Source: an uncultured Eubacteriales bacterium
GTDB taxonomy: Bacteria; Bacillota; Clostridia; Oscillospirales; Acutalibacteraceae
Reading direction: 5' to 3'
Assembly (NCBI GenBank): GCA_910584745.1
Contig: CAJUDG010000007.1
Coordinates: 86,664 to 150,663 of the forward strand
Length of the DNA: 64,000 bases
The notes beneath the pieces are model-generated. The model was not told the DNA's origin, did not search any database, and worked only from the letters and a program-made list of their open reading frames with translations. Shown here piece by piece: positions 18,703-27,496 of this stretch. A program made the position numbers and the translations under genes. Position 1 is the first letter of the stretch. The number at the start of each line of letters is the position of its first letter.

Positions 18703-19368
18703 ATGGAACTTAGAACAGAGGCCCTTCTGGACCTGACCCATACCGCCGCGGCGCCCCTGCTCAAGGGGACGGAATACCCCTGGCAGGCGCTGCCGGAGAT
18801 AGGGGCGTTTATACTGGGACTGGGCGCGTCGCTGCCCGGGGACGAGTACGATGAGATAGAGGAGCATGTCTGGCTCCATAGGAGCGTAAAGCGCTATCCC
18901 AACAACTACATCGCCGGGCCCTGCATAATAGGCCCTGATACCGAGGTGCGCCCCGGGGCCTTTATCCGGGGGAACGCCTTAGTTGGCGCGGGCTGCGTTA
19001 TAGGCAACTCCACGGAGCTTAAGAACGTGATAATATTCGACAGCGTCCAGGTGCCCCACTATAACTACGTGGGGGACTCCATACTGGGCTTCAAGTCCCA
19101 TATGGGCGCGGGGTCCATCACCTCCAACGTGAAGCAGGACAAGACCCTGGTGACCATCGCCATGTCTGACGGCCAGAGGATAGAGACCGGCCTTAAGAAG
19201 TTCGGGGCCATACTGGGCGACCACGTGGAGATAGGCTGCAACTCGGTGCTGAACCCCGGCACCGTCATAGGCCGGGACAGCAGGGTGTACCCCCTCTCCA
19301 TGGTGCGGGGGGCTGTGCCCGAAAACAGCATCTACAAGCGCGCGGGAGAGATAACAGGGATAAGATAG
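18703..19368 (+). CDS. Left-handed beta-helix (hexapeptide) acyltransferase / GlmU-like protein
   Basis: A 221-residue protein rich in hexapeptide repeats: IAGPCIIGPDTEVRPGAFI near 68-86, LVGAGCVIGNS near 92-102 and LGDHVEIGCNSVLNPGTVIG near 169-188. It resembles the acyltransferase half of GlmU or nucleotide-sugar-linked acetyltransferases and lacks a nucleotidyltransferase domain. GlmU-type features such as the KSHMGAGS-like loop are present. It probably transfers an acetyl group to a sugar in cell-wall or polysaccharide metabolism. It lies 16 bp after the lipoprotein gene. Confidence 0.8.
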   Translation: MELRTEALLDLTHTAAAPLLKGTEYPWQALPEIGAFILGLGASLPGDEYDEIEEHVWLHRSVKRYPNNYIAGPCIIGPDTEVRPGAFIRGNALVGAGCVIGNSTELKNVIIFDSVQVPHYNYVGDSILGFKSHMGAGSITSNVKQDKTLVTIAMSDGQRIETGLKKFGAILGDHVEIGCNSVLNPGTVIGRDSRVYPLSMVRGAVPENSIYKRAGEITGIR

Positions 19369-19388
19369 GGAGACAGCGGAGGTTTGCT

Positions 19389-21080
19389 TTGGAGCAGATA
19401 GGAGCTTTTTTCGAGTCGGGAGTGGCGCCAACGGCGCTGCTGATGATCAGGATAATAGTGCCCCTTCTGGCGGGGTACACGGCCTTTAGGTGCTACACCT
19501 CCTTCAAGGCCGGCCAGCGCCGCCGGGACCCTGTGGTGATGCTGCTGGACGAGAGCTCCGGGGCCAGATTTCCCGTGCTCTACTGGGAGAACTCCGTGGG
19601 CAGAAGCCGCAGCTGCGATATCTGCCTGCCGGTAGCCGAGGTATCCAGGGACCACGCGGTGTTCATGCGCCGGGAGGAGGGTTGGTTCGTCTGCGACACC
19701 GGCTCAAAGGGCGGGGTGCTGGTGAATGGGCGCAAAATAAGCGGCCCGAAGCTGGTGCGTATTGGGGACAGCATGACCTTTGGCGGCGTGACCCTGACCC
19801 TCTATAACACTTCGCAGCTGCCGGAGAAGAAGCGCCGGTTCCAGGCGTTCCTCAGAAGCCAGGCCGCAAGCCCCTTCCTGCTTATGCTCATGGCTACCCT
19901 TGTGCACCTCTTAATGGCAGTACAGGCCTGCGCCACAAGCGAGGGCTTCGACCCCATGCTTTTACTGCCGGAGGCGGGGGTGCTTGTGCTGGGCTGGGGG
20001 CTGTACGCCTATTCGATGTTCTTTCAGCACCGCATAAGCTTCGAGATAGAGACCATATCCTACCTGCTCTCGGGCATAGGCATAAACCTGCTGGCGGGCA
20101 CGGACCTGGGGACGGCCCGGACCCAGCTTATTGCAATGCTCCTGGGGATACTGATATTCTGTTTTCTCATATGGTTCATGAACGACATGGACCGGGTGGC
20201 GAAGTTCAGATTGCCCATAGGCATAGGGGCCCTATGCCTGTTCGTGATAAATCTTGTGCTGGGCACCACCAGCTTCGGCTCAAAAAACTGGATAAACATC
20301 GGCCCCATCAGCATACAGCCCTCTGAATTCATAAAGATAGCTTTCGTATTCGTGGGCACCTCCACCCTGGACAGGCTCCAGACAAAGAAGAATATAACGG
20401 AGTTCCTGGTGTTCACCGGGGCATGTATAGGCTTCCTGTTCCTCATGCGTGACCTGGGCACGGCGCTGATATTCTTCGCCACCTTCCTGGTGATAGCTTT
20501 CATGCGCTCGGGCAGCGTGCGCACCATCGTACTCATTCTGGCCGCTGCGGCCTTGGGTGTATTCCTAATACTTACCTTCATGCCCTACGTTGCCGACCGT
20601 TTCAGCGTCTGGGGGCACGTCTGGGAGAACGCCCAGGAGGACGGTATGCAGCAGACTCGTGTGCTGACCTACACCGCCAGCGGCGGGCTTTTCGGCATGG
20701 GCCTTGGGCGGGGGTACCTAAAGTGGATCTTCGCCGCCGACAGCGACCTTGTCTTCGGCCTCCTCTGCGAGGAGCAGGGGCTGCTTCTGGGGCTTATAGT
20801 CATCATGAGCATAGCGGGCTTCACCCTCTACGCCCGCAGCGACGTCACCCGCAGCCGCTCCACCTTCTTCTCCATCGCCGCCTGCGCTGTGGCGGGTTTA
20901 CTTCTGTTTCAGACCTGCCTGAACGTCTTCGGCGTGACGGACATCTTACCATTGACCGGCGTGACCCTCCCATTTATAAGTGCGGGTGGTTCAAGCATGG
21001 CCTCCACCTGGGGCCTGATGGCCTTCCTCAAAGCGTCGGACGAGCGCACCTACGCCGTGCGCCGCGCGGGCAAGCACTGA
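19389..21080 (+). CDS. FHA domain fused to FtsW/RodA/SpoVE-family SEDS protein
   Basis: A 563-residue protein: one N-terminal membrane helix (about 13-31), a forkhead-associated phosphothreonine-binding domain (about 60-135; NSVGRSRSCDICLP, VSRDHAVF, LVNGRKI), then a SEDS-type multi-span domain with LGTTSFGSKNWINIGPISIQ, IQPSEFIK, RDLGTALIFF and PFISAGGSS motifs. SEDS proteins polymerise peptidoglycan from lipid II. The FHA part implies control by a Ser/Thr kinase. Start is TTG 19389, preferred because GGAGG lies 6 nt upstream and no ATG exists for 50 bp. It is 20 bp after the acyltransferase gene, suggesting one operon. Confidence 0.9.
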   Translation: MEQIGAFFESGVAPTALLMIRIIVPLLAGYTAFRCYTSFKAGQRRRDPVVMLLDESSGARFPVLYWENSVGRSRSCDICLPVAEVSRDHAVFMRREEGWFVCDTGSKGGVLVNGRKISGPKLVRIGDSMTFGGVTLTLYNTSQLPEKKRRFQAFLRSQAASPFLLMLMATLVHLLMAVQACATSEGFDPMLLLPEAGVLVLGWGLYAYSMFFQHRISFEIETISYLLSGIGINLLAGTDLGTARTQLIAMLLGILIFCFLIWFMNDMDRVAKFRLPIGIGALCLFVINLVLGTTSFGSKNWINIGPISIQPSEFIKIAFVFVGTSTLDRLQTKKNITEFLVFTGACIGFLFLMRDLGTALIFFATFLVIAFMRSGSVRTIVLILAAAALGVFLILTFMPYVADRFSVWGHVWENAQEDGMQQTRVLTYTASGGLFGMGLGRGYLKWIFAADSDLVFGLLCEEQGLLLGLIVIMSIAGFTLYARSDVTRSRSTFFSIAACAVAGLLLFQTCLNVFGVTDILPLTGVTLPFISAGGSSMASTWGLMAFLKASDERTYAVRRAGKH

Positions 21081-21098
21081 ACAGAAAGGAGCTCTGAA

Positions 21099-21650
21099 AT
21101 GAAACTTCTTTTCCTTATAGGCAACGCCGCCGTAGGCAAAATGACCGTCGGCCAGGAGCTCATGAAGATAACGGACCTGCGCCTGTTCCACAACCACATG
21201 ACCATCGAGCCGGTGATAGAGATTTTCGGCTCCTTCTATCCTCCTGCCATAAACCGCCTCAGAGAAGTCATCTTCGAGGAGTTCGCCAAGTCCGACAATT
21301 ACGGCATGATATTCACCTACATGTGGGCCTTCGACCAGCAGAGCGACTGGGACTATATCGAGCATGTCAAGAGTATCTTTGCGCCATATAATACAGAGTT
21401 CTACTACGCAGAGCTGGTTGCCTCTCGGGAGGTCCGCTTACAGCGCAACGCCACCGAGAACCGCTTAAAGAACAAAGCTTCAAAGCGTGATCTTGACTTC
21501 TCCAACCAGCGCCTTATTACTGACGACGCTAAGTACCGTATCGAGAGCCTTGACGGCGAGATACCCTTTGAGAATTACCTCAAGATTGACAATACTGACC
21601 TGCCACCTGATACGGTAGCCAGGATGATAAAAGATAGATTCTGCTTATAA
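21099..21650 (+). CDS. P-loop NTPase / kinase-like protein
   Basis: A 183-residue protein with an N-terminal Walker A variant (GNAAVGKMTVG, residues 8-18) and an overall small-molecule kinase layout like AAA_18/shikimate kinase-type proteins. The phosphoryl acceptor is unknown; many such genes in Firmicutes are annotated only as AAA family ATPases. GAAAGGAG precedes the ATG. It sits 18 bp after the FHA-FtsW gene and ends at a terminator. The 3' half is richer in A/T than its neighbours. Confidence 0.75.
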   Translation: MKLLFLIGNAAVGKMTVGQELMKITDLRLFHNHMTIEPVIEIFGSFYPPAINRLREVIFEEFAKSDNYGMIFTYMWAFDQQSDWDYIEHVKSIFAPYNTEFYYAELVASREVRLQRNATENRLKNKASKRDLDFSNQRLITDDAKYRIESLDGEIPFENYLKIDNTDLPPDTVARMIKDRFCL

Positions 21651-21655
21651 ATTTT

Positions 21656-21692
21656 TAGGGCCTTTCCTTACGGAAAAGCCCTAATTTTTTTT
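21656..21692. terminator. Rho-independent terminator
   Basis: Stem TAGGGC(C)TTTCC / GGAAAAGCCCTA around a TTAC loop, followed by eight T residues on the plus strand and preceded by A/T-rich sequence suiting minus-strand use too. It closes the secA-region transcription unit before the convergent glgP. Confidence 0.85.
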
Positions 21693-21775
21693 GATTACTC
21701 TATGGCCTTACGGCAAAACCTTGGAGCTTCTCGCCCCAAACCCTCGCCAGCTTAAGGCCAGCTGGACCGGCCAAC

Positions 21776-24049
21776 TTACTTTAAGTGCCAGACATCCTCG
21801 TTATACTGGGCGATAGCCCTATCGCTGGAGAAGAACCCGGCCTTAGCCACGTTCACCAGCATCTTCTTCGCCCACGCCTGCCGGTCCTCGTACTCACCCA
21901 GCAGCCGCTCCTTGGCCGCGATATAATCCTTCACGTCCAGCAGCGCCATGAACCAGTCCTTCCTGCTCATGTCCTTATACAGCCGCCCCAGATTCTCCGG
22001 GTCCCCCATGCGCATAAGCGTCGGGCTGATGATGAAGTCCAAAAGCTCCTCTATCTCCGGGTCGACAGGATAGTACGTCCCCGGGCTGTACCGCCCCTCG
22101 CCCTCCTTGTAAAGGTCGATGACCTCCTCGCTGGACTTGCCGAATATGCAGATATTCTCGTCCCCCACCAGCTCGTGTATCTCCACATTGGCCCCGTCCT
22201 CTGTGCCCAGGGTCACCGCGCCGTTGAGCATGAACTTCATGTTCCCGGTGCCCGAGGCCTCTTTAGACGCCAGGGATATCTGCTCCGAGATGTCGCACGC
22301 CGGTATCAGCTTCTGGGCCCAGGTGACGTTATAGTTCTCCACCATCCGCACCTCGAGCCAGGGCGAGACCTCCGGGTCGCTGGCGATCAGGTCCGACAGG
22401 CACAGTATCAGGTGTATGATGTCCTTTGCGATGATATACGCCGGCGCCGCCTTCGCCCCAAAGAGCAGCGTAAGCTTCCGCTTTGGCTTATGCCCGGCCT
22501 TTATCTGCTTGTACTTCCAGATGATATACAGCGCGTTCATCTGCTGGCGCTTATACTCGTGCAGGCGCTTTATCTGTATATCGAAGATGGACTCCGGGTC
22601 CAGCTCCACCCCGGCCCGCTCCTTCATATACTCGCAGAGCTGCGCCTTTTTCTGCCCCTTGATAGCAAGCAGCTCGTTAAGCGCCGCCGGGTCGTCCTTA
22701 AACGCCAGCAGCTTTTCAAGCTCGTCCGCGTTCTTCTTCCAGCCATCCCCTATCTTCCCGGTGATAAAATCGCTCAGCTCCGGGTCGCAGTGCATGAGCC
22801 AGCGCCGGAAGGTCACGCCGTTGGTCTTATTGTTGAACTTCTCCGGGTATATATCCGCGAAGCACTTGAGCTCCGCCTCCTTGAGAATGTCCGTGTGCAG
22901 GGCCGCCACGCCGTTCACCGAGAAGCCGTAGTGTATATCCATATTCGCCATATGCACAAGGTCGTGCTTGTCGATAATGGCCAGCTTCTCGTCGTCGAAC
23001 TTCTCCCGCACCCGCCTGTCCAGCTCCTTGATAATGGGCACCAGCTCCGGCACCGCCTGCTCCAGATAGTGCATGGGCCACTTCTCCAGGGCCTCGGCCA
23101 GTATTGTATGGTTGGTATAGGCGCAGGTCTTCGACACGATGGAGATGGCCTCGTCCATGTGTATGCCGTCCTTGAGCATGAGCCTTATGAGCTCCGGGAT
23201 TATCATGGAGGGGTGCGTGTCGTTTATCTGCACCACTGCGTGCTTATAGAGATCCCGAAGGGCGTACCCCTTCCCGGAGAGCTCCTTGATGATAAGCTGG
23301 GCCGCGTTGCTCACCATGAAATACTGCTGGTATACCCGCAGCAGCCGGCCGTTGTCGTCGCTGTCGTCGGGGTACAAAAACAGGGTAAGGTTCTTGGCTA
23401 TATCAGTCTTGTCAAAGTCTATGCCGTCCTTTACCAGAGACTCGTCCACGGTCTCCAGATCGAACAGGTGCAGCTTATTTGTGCCGCCCTCATAACCGGA
23501 CACGGTTATATCGTACATCACCGACTTCACCGCCCCGCCGGGGAAGGGCACCGTAAAGCTGACGTCCGTCTTCTCGGCCCAGCACTCCGGGTCCCCCTCT
23601 GCGGGCAGCCAGTGGTCGGGCTTCTCGTACTGCTTGTGGTCCCAGAAGCTCTGACGGAAAAGCCCGAAGTGATACAAGAGCCCCACGCCGTCCGCGGGCA
23701 GATTGAGCGTCGCCGCCGAGTCCAGATAGCAGGCCGCAAGCCGACCCAGACCGCCGTTCCCAAGAGAGGGCTCGGGCTCTATCTCCTCTATCTCCGAAAG
23801 GGACTTTCCGGCCTCCTCCAGCGCGTCCCTGACCTGGTCAAAGAGCCCCAGGTTTATAAGGTTATTGGACAGCAGCTTGCCGATAAGGAACTCCGCCGAC
23901 ACATAATAGAGCTTCCTGTCCCCGGTTATCCTGGGCGCGTCCTTAAGCTTCTCCCTTGTGAACTCCAGAAGCGCCGCGTATATCTCGCTGTTCTCCGCCT
24001 CACTTAGACTTTTTCCCCCGAGCCTTTTTTCCAGTTCGTTTTTTATCAT
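21776..24049 (-). CDS. glgP: Glycogen/starch/maltodextrin phosphorylase
   Basis: A 757-residue GT35 phosphorylase. The active-site pyridoxal phosphate lysine lies in EASGTGNMKFMLNGA, and ADG, NPWE-type and EPEPSLGNGGLGRLAACYLD motifs are clear. It releases glucose-1-phosphate from alpha-1,4-glucans in the cytosol. Length is slightly short for the family (about 800-850) at the N-terminus, as in other clostridial enzymes. The ATG at 24049 has GGAGG upstream and lies inside the malQ 3' end, so the two genes overlap by 50 nt and are coupled. Confidence 0.95.
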   Translation of the reverse strand: MIKNELEKRLGGKSLSEAENSEIYAALLEFTREKLKDAPRITGDRKLYYVSAEFLIGKLLSNNLINLGLFDQVRDALEEAGKSLSEIEEIEPEPSLGNGGLGRLAACYLDSAATLNLPADGVGLLYHFGLFRQSFWDHKQYEKPDHWLPAEGDPECWAEKTDVSFTVPFPGGAVKSVMYDITVSGYEGGTNKLHLFDLETVDESLVKDGIDFDKTDIAKNLTLFLYPDDSDDNGRLLRVYQQYFMVSNAAQLIIKELSGKGYALRDLYKHAVVQINDTHPSMIIPELIRLMLKDGIHMDEAISIVSKTCAYTNHTILAEALEKWPMHYLEQAVPELVPIIKELDRRVREKFDDEKLAIIDKHDLVHMANMDIHYGFSVNGVAALHTDILKEAELKCFADIYPEKFNNKTNGVTFRRWLMHCDPELSDFITGKIGDGWKKNADELEKLLAFKDDPAALNELLAIKGQKKAQLCEYMKERAGVELDPESIFDIQIKRLHEYKRQQMNALYIIWKYKQIKAGHKPKRKLTLLFGAKAAPAYIIAKDIIHLILCLSDLIASDPEVSPWLEVRMVENYNVTWAQKLIPACDISEQISLASKEASGTGNMKFMLNGAVTLGTEDGANVEIHELVGDENICIFGKSSEEVIDLYKEGEGRYSPGTYYPVDPEIEELLDFIISPTLMRMGDPENLGRLYKDMSRKDWFMALLDVKDYIAAKERLLGEYEDRQAWAKKMLVNVAKAGFFSSDRAIAQYNEDVWHLK

Positions 24050-25562
24050 TCTTGGGTTCCTCCATTTCTGCCCTGGCGGTTATGACCGTCAGCCGGGCGA
24101 TCTTTTTTGCCAGTTCTTTTGTATTCGCGCCCTTCTCCATGCGCCAGCTCCAGTTCATGGGGCTCACGGTGGATGGGGTGTTCATGCGGGCCTCAGAGCC
24201 CAGCACAAGGTAGTCCTGCATTGGCACTATGGCCAGATCCCCAACGCTTGTCAGGGCCGCGCGGATAAAGCACCAGACCCCATGCTCCTCGTCCGTAAAG
24301 CCCAGATAGTCCTTGGCCATCTCAAGGTCCCCGTCGGGGGCATGTCTTATCCAGCCGAGAGTGGTGTCGTTATCGTGGGTGCCGGTATACACAACGCAGT
24401 GGCTGCCGTAATTATGGGGCAGATAGCTGCTGTCCTCCCAGGAGGTGAAGGCGAAGTGCAGGACCTTCATTCCCGGGTACGTGCTCTTCTTTAACAGTGT
24501 TTTCACCGCCGGGGTCAGATATCCCAGGTCCTCGGCGATAATGGGCGCGCCGGGCACAGCCTTGTTTATGGCCGAGATAAAGTCATACCCCGGGCCCTTG
24601 ACCCACTTGCCGCCCCGGGCGGTCTCGTCGCCGTAGGGCACGGCCCAGTAGCTCTCAAAGCCCCGGAAGTGGTCTATGCGCAGCACGTCGAACATGCTGA
24701 GCTTCGCCTTTATGCACTCTATCCACCAGGAGTAGCCCTCCTTCTTCATCAGGTCCCAGCGGTAGATGGGGTTGCCCCAGAGCTGGCCGTCGGCGGAGAA
24801 GGCGTCGGGCGGGCACCCGGCCACCACAGTGGGGTTATTGTCCCCGTCCAGCTGAAACTGGCCAGGGTTGGCCCACACGTCCGAGCTGTCCCCGGAGACG
24901 TATATGGGCGTGTCGCCGATTATCGAGACGCCCCTCTTATTGGCGTATTTCTTAAGCTTCTCCCACTGCTGGAAGAACAGGTACTGGGTGAAGACGTGAT
25001 AGCTTATCTCCCCCTCAAGCTCCTTTCTGGCCTTCTTCATGGCGGTGGGCTTTCTAAGGCGGATATCCTCCTCCCATTGATACCAGGGCCGCCCCTCGTG
25101 GGCCGATTTCAGGGCCATGAACAGGGCGTAGTCCTCTATCCAGGCGGCGTTCTGGTTCCTGAAGCGGGAGAGGGCCTTCTCCTTTTTGAAGCTGTCAAAG
25201 GCCTTGCGCAGGATGGGCTCCCGGGCCTTGCGCACCGCGTCATAGTCCACCCTGCCCGGGTCCTCGCCCCAGCCGGACTTTTTCAGCTTCTTGCCGTTTA
25301 TCAGCCCGTCCTCGGCGAGGATGTCCAGGTCGATGTACAGCGGCTCCCCGGCAAAGGCAGAGAAGCTCTGGTACGGGCTGTTGCCAAAGCCCGTGGGCCC
25401 CATTGGCAGCACCTGCCAGAAGCCCTGCTTTGCCTTAGAGAGGAAGTCCACCCATTCCCGGGCCTCCTTCCCAAGGGAGCCGATGCCGTACTTCGACGGC
25501 AGGCTGCTCACCGGCAGCAGAATACCGGCCCGGCGTTTCATCCAAGATTCATGTGTTGGCAT
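24000..25562 (-). CDS. malQ: 4-alpha-glucanotransferase (amylomaltase)
   Basis: A 520-residue GH77 enzyme with the expected residues: nucleophile aspartate in VLRIDHFRGF, acid/base glutamate in IIAEDLGYL and transition-state aspartate in THDNDTTLGW. It transfers maltodextrin segments and works with GlgP to degrade glycogen or imported maltodextrin. Start 25562 has GGAGG 6 nt upstream. The C-terminal ~15 residues are a lysine-rich tail encoded in the stretch overlapping glgP in another frame, probably a late extension. Confidence 0.95.
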   Translation of the reverse strand: MPTHESWMKRRAGILLPVSSLPSKYGIGSLGKEAREWVDFLSKAKQGFWQVLPMGPTGFGNSPYQSFSAFAGEPLYIDLDILAEDGLINGKKLKKSGWGEDPGRVDYDAVRKAREPILRKAFDSFKKEKALSRFRNQNAAWIEDYALFMALKSAHEGRPWYQWEEDIRLRKPTAMKKARKELEGEISYHVFTQYLFFQQWEKLKKYANKRGVSIIGDTPIYVSGDSSDVWANPGQFQLDGDNNPTVVAGCPPDAFSADGQLWGNPIYRWDLMKKEGYSWWIECIKAKLSMFDVLRIDHFRGFESYWAVPYGDETARGGKWVKGPGYDFISAINKAVPGAPIIAEDLGYLTPAVKTLLKKSTYPGMKVLHFAFTSWEDSSYLPHNYGSHCVVYTGTHDNDTTLGWIRHAPDGDLEMAKDYLGFTDEEHGVWCFIRAALTSVGDLAIVPMQDYLVLGSEARMNTPSTVSPMNWSWRMEKGANTKELAKKIARLTVITARAEMEEPKNDKKRTGKKARGKKSK

Positions 25563-25677
25563 AAGTTTCCTCCGTATCTCCCCAAGAGAGGGACGATGTA
25601 TTTAAGTAATAGTATAACATATCCCGCCGGAATTTTCCATATATTTTGGCAGTTAGGGGAAATTTTTATATGAGAAA

Positions 25678-25702
25678 GAGGCCCCCTTGAAAAGGGGGCC
25701 TC
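25678..25702 (-). terminator. Terminator downstream of ilvE
   Basis: A 9-bp stem (GAGGCCCCC / GGGGGCCTC) with a 7-nt loop; read on the minus strand it is followed by TTTCTCATATAAAAATTT. It separates ilvE from malQ. Confidence 0.8.
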
Positions 25703-25724
25703 TCCATATCCAAAGAGCGGGACC

Positions 25725-26792
25725 TCACTTCACCTCAACGGTCCACCCAAACTCATCGCTGAGCTTCCCGGTCTGTATGCCTGTGACAGTGTCATAAAGC
25801 CGCTGGCTCAAGGGCCCTATACCGCCCCCGGAGATCTCCATGACCTCGTCCCCGAAGCGCAGCACGCCCACCGGGGAGATGACTGCGGCGGTGCCGCTGC
25901 CCCAGCACTCCTCAAGAGAGCCGTCCCTGGCGGCCCCCACCAGCTCGTCCACGCTTATGCGGCGCTCCTCGACAGGGAGGCCCCAGTGGCGGCACAGGTC
26001 CAGGCAGCTCTGCCGGGTGACGCCGGGTAAGATGCTGCCGTTAAGCTTGGGGGTGACCACCTTGCCGGCTATTTTGAAGAAGATGTTCATGGAGCCCACT
26101 TCCTCGATATACTTGCGCTCCACGCCGTCCAGCCAGAGCACCTGGGCATAGCCTTCCGCGTCGGACTTCTCCTGGGCTTTAAGGCTCGCGGCGTAGTTGC
26201 CGCCCGCCTTGGCCTCGCCTATGCCGCCGCGCACGGCGCGCACATAATCGTCCTCTATCCATATCTTCACCGGGTCCAGGCCGGAAGCGTAGTACGCGCC
26301 CGAGGGGGACAGGATGATGATAAACTTATAGCTGAGCGACGGGTGCACCCCAAGGTGCTCGTCGGTGGCTATGATAAAGGGGCGGATATAGAGGGATGTG
26401 CCGGGCTTTGTGGGTATCCAGTCCTTATCAACGCTGACGATGGTCTTGATGGCGTTCATAAAGTCGTCCTCGGGCACCGGCGGTATGCACAGGCGCACGC
26501 AGGAGTTTTTGGCCCTTGCGATGTTCCTGTCGGGCCTGAAGAGGAGCACCCTGCCGTCCTCGGTATGGTAGGCCTTAAGGCCCTCGAACATCTCCTGGGC
26601 GTAGTGGAAGACCATGGCCGAGGGGGCCAGGCTCAGGGGCCCGTAGGGGACGATACGGGGGTCATGCCAGCCCTGTCCCTCGTTATAGTCCATTATGTAC
26701 ATATGGTCGGTGAAAATCTGGCCGAAGCCCAGCTTGTCCCCGTCGGGCTTGGCCTTGGGAGCGGCGGTGCGCTCGATCCTGATATCCTGCAT
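25725..26792 (-). CDS. ilvE: Branched-chain amino acid aminotransferase
   Basis: A 355-residue class IV PLP aminotransferase of the longer (BCAT type II-like) form. The PLP lysine is in GEAKAGGNYAASL near residue 197, with MFEGLKAY, SLYIRPFI and EEVGSMNIFF motifs. It interconverts leucine, isoleucine and valine with their 2-keto acids. No other branched-chain pathway genes are nearby and no T-box leader is seen. It is transcribed alone, divergently from mntP. Confidence 0.95.
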   Translation of the reverse strand: MQDIRIERTAAPKAKPDGDKLGFGQIFTDHMYIMDYNEGQGWHDPRIVPYGPLSLAPSAMVFHYAQEMFEGLKAYHTEDGRVLLFRPDRNIARAKNSCVRLCIPPVPEDDFMNAIKTIVSVDKDWIPTKPGTSLYIRPFIIATDEHLGVHPSLSYKFIIILSPSGAYYASGLDPVKIWIEDDYVRAVRGGIGEAKAGGNYAASLKAQEKSDAEGYAQVLWLDGVERKYIEEVGSMNIFFKIAGKVVTPKLNGSILPGVTRQSCLDLCRHWGLPVEERRISVDELVGAARDGSLEECWGSGTAAVISPVGVLRFGDEVMEISGGGIGPLSQRLYDTVTGIQTGKLSDEFGWTVEVK

Positions 26793-26810
26793 AATAAATT
26801 ACCTTCTCTC

Positions 26811-26839
26811 TTTACTTTACTGACTTAACATATTATAAT
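26811..26839 (+). promoter_or_regulatory. Promoter of mntP
   Basis: TTTACT (26811-26816), 17-bp spacer, TATAAT (26834-26839), only 43 bp before the start codon. The leader is too short for a yybP-ykoY manganese riboswitch, which often precedes this gene family. Confidence 0.6.
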
Positions 26840-26882
26840 ACCCTATGTAGAAAAATGCAAGAAAAAAAGGCAGGGAAATACT

Positions 26883-27443
26883 ATGGATATGTTTGAGCTG
26901 TTCCTTATAGCCGTGGGCCTCTCCATGGACGCCTTTGCCGTGTCTATCTGCAAGGGCCTTGCCATGCGCAGGGCGGACGTAAAGAGCATGGGGCTCGTGG
27001 GCCTGTGGTTCGGCGGGTTCCAGGCGCTCATGCCGGTGCTGGGCTACCTTGTGGGGGTGCAGTTCCGGGACGCCATAACCGCCGTGGACCACTGGATAGC
27101 CTTCGGCCTTCTGGCCGTTATCGGCGTCAACATGATACGCGAGGCCATCTCCGGCGGGGATGACGATGACGGCGACGCGTCCCTTGCCCCGAGGGTCATG
27201 GTGCTTTTAGCCCTTGCCACCAGCATAGACGCGCTGGCGGTGGGGGTGGGCTTCGCCTTTTTGAGCGTGAACATCGCCGCCGCCGCGGGCTTTATCGGCG
27301 CGGTGACCTTCACCCTCTCGGCGGCGGGGGTAAAGATCGGCAGCGTCTTCGGCGCAAGGTACAAGTCCCGGGCGGAGATAACCGGCGGGGCCATACTTAT
27401 CATCATGGGCACGAAGATACTTGTAGAGCATTTATGCTCTTGA
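26883..27443 (+). CDS. mntP: Manganese efflux pump MntP
   Basis: A 186-residue, six-helix membrane protein with the two paired signatures of the family: GLSMDAFAVSICKGL near residue 12 and ATSIDALAVGVGFAF near 113, whose aspartates line the ion path. It exports Mn2+ to prevent toxicity. A histidine/aspartate-rich loop (GGDDDDGD) sits between the halves. Its last codons fall in a tandem GAGCAT-type repeat (separate entry). Confidence 0.93.
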   Translation: MDMFELFLIAVGLSMDAFAVSICKGLAMRRADVKSMGLVGLWFGGFQALMPVLGYLVGVQFRDAITAVDHWIAFGLLAVIGVNMIREAISGGDDDDGDASLAPRVMVLLALATSIDALAVGVGFAFLSVNIAAAAGFIGAVTFTLSAAGVKIGSVFGARYKSRAEITGGAILIIMGTKILVEHLCS

Positions 27444-27466
27444 GCATTTTATGCTCTTGAGTATTT
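27425..27466 (+). repeat. Tandem palindromic repeat at the mntP 3' end
   Basis: GAGCATTT(T)ATGCTCTT occurs twice in tandem (27426-27441 and 27442-27458) followed by a decayed third start GAGTATTT. Each unit is itself an inverted repeat that could fold as a small hairpin. The first unit encodes the end and stop codon of MntP. Confidence 0.75.
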
Positions 27467-27496
27467 GGGGGCTATCAATTTCTAGGGGGAATGTTT

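Noticed and set aside
21785..24007. Long open frame (about 740 codons) on the plus strand opposite glgP
   Set aside because: It mirrors the codon structure of glgP in a GC-rich genome, has no ribosome site and no recognisable domain; glgP has full family motifs.
26793..26882. yybP-ykoY manganese riboswitch before mntP
   Set aside because: Only 43 bp lie between promoter and start, too short for the element.
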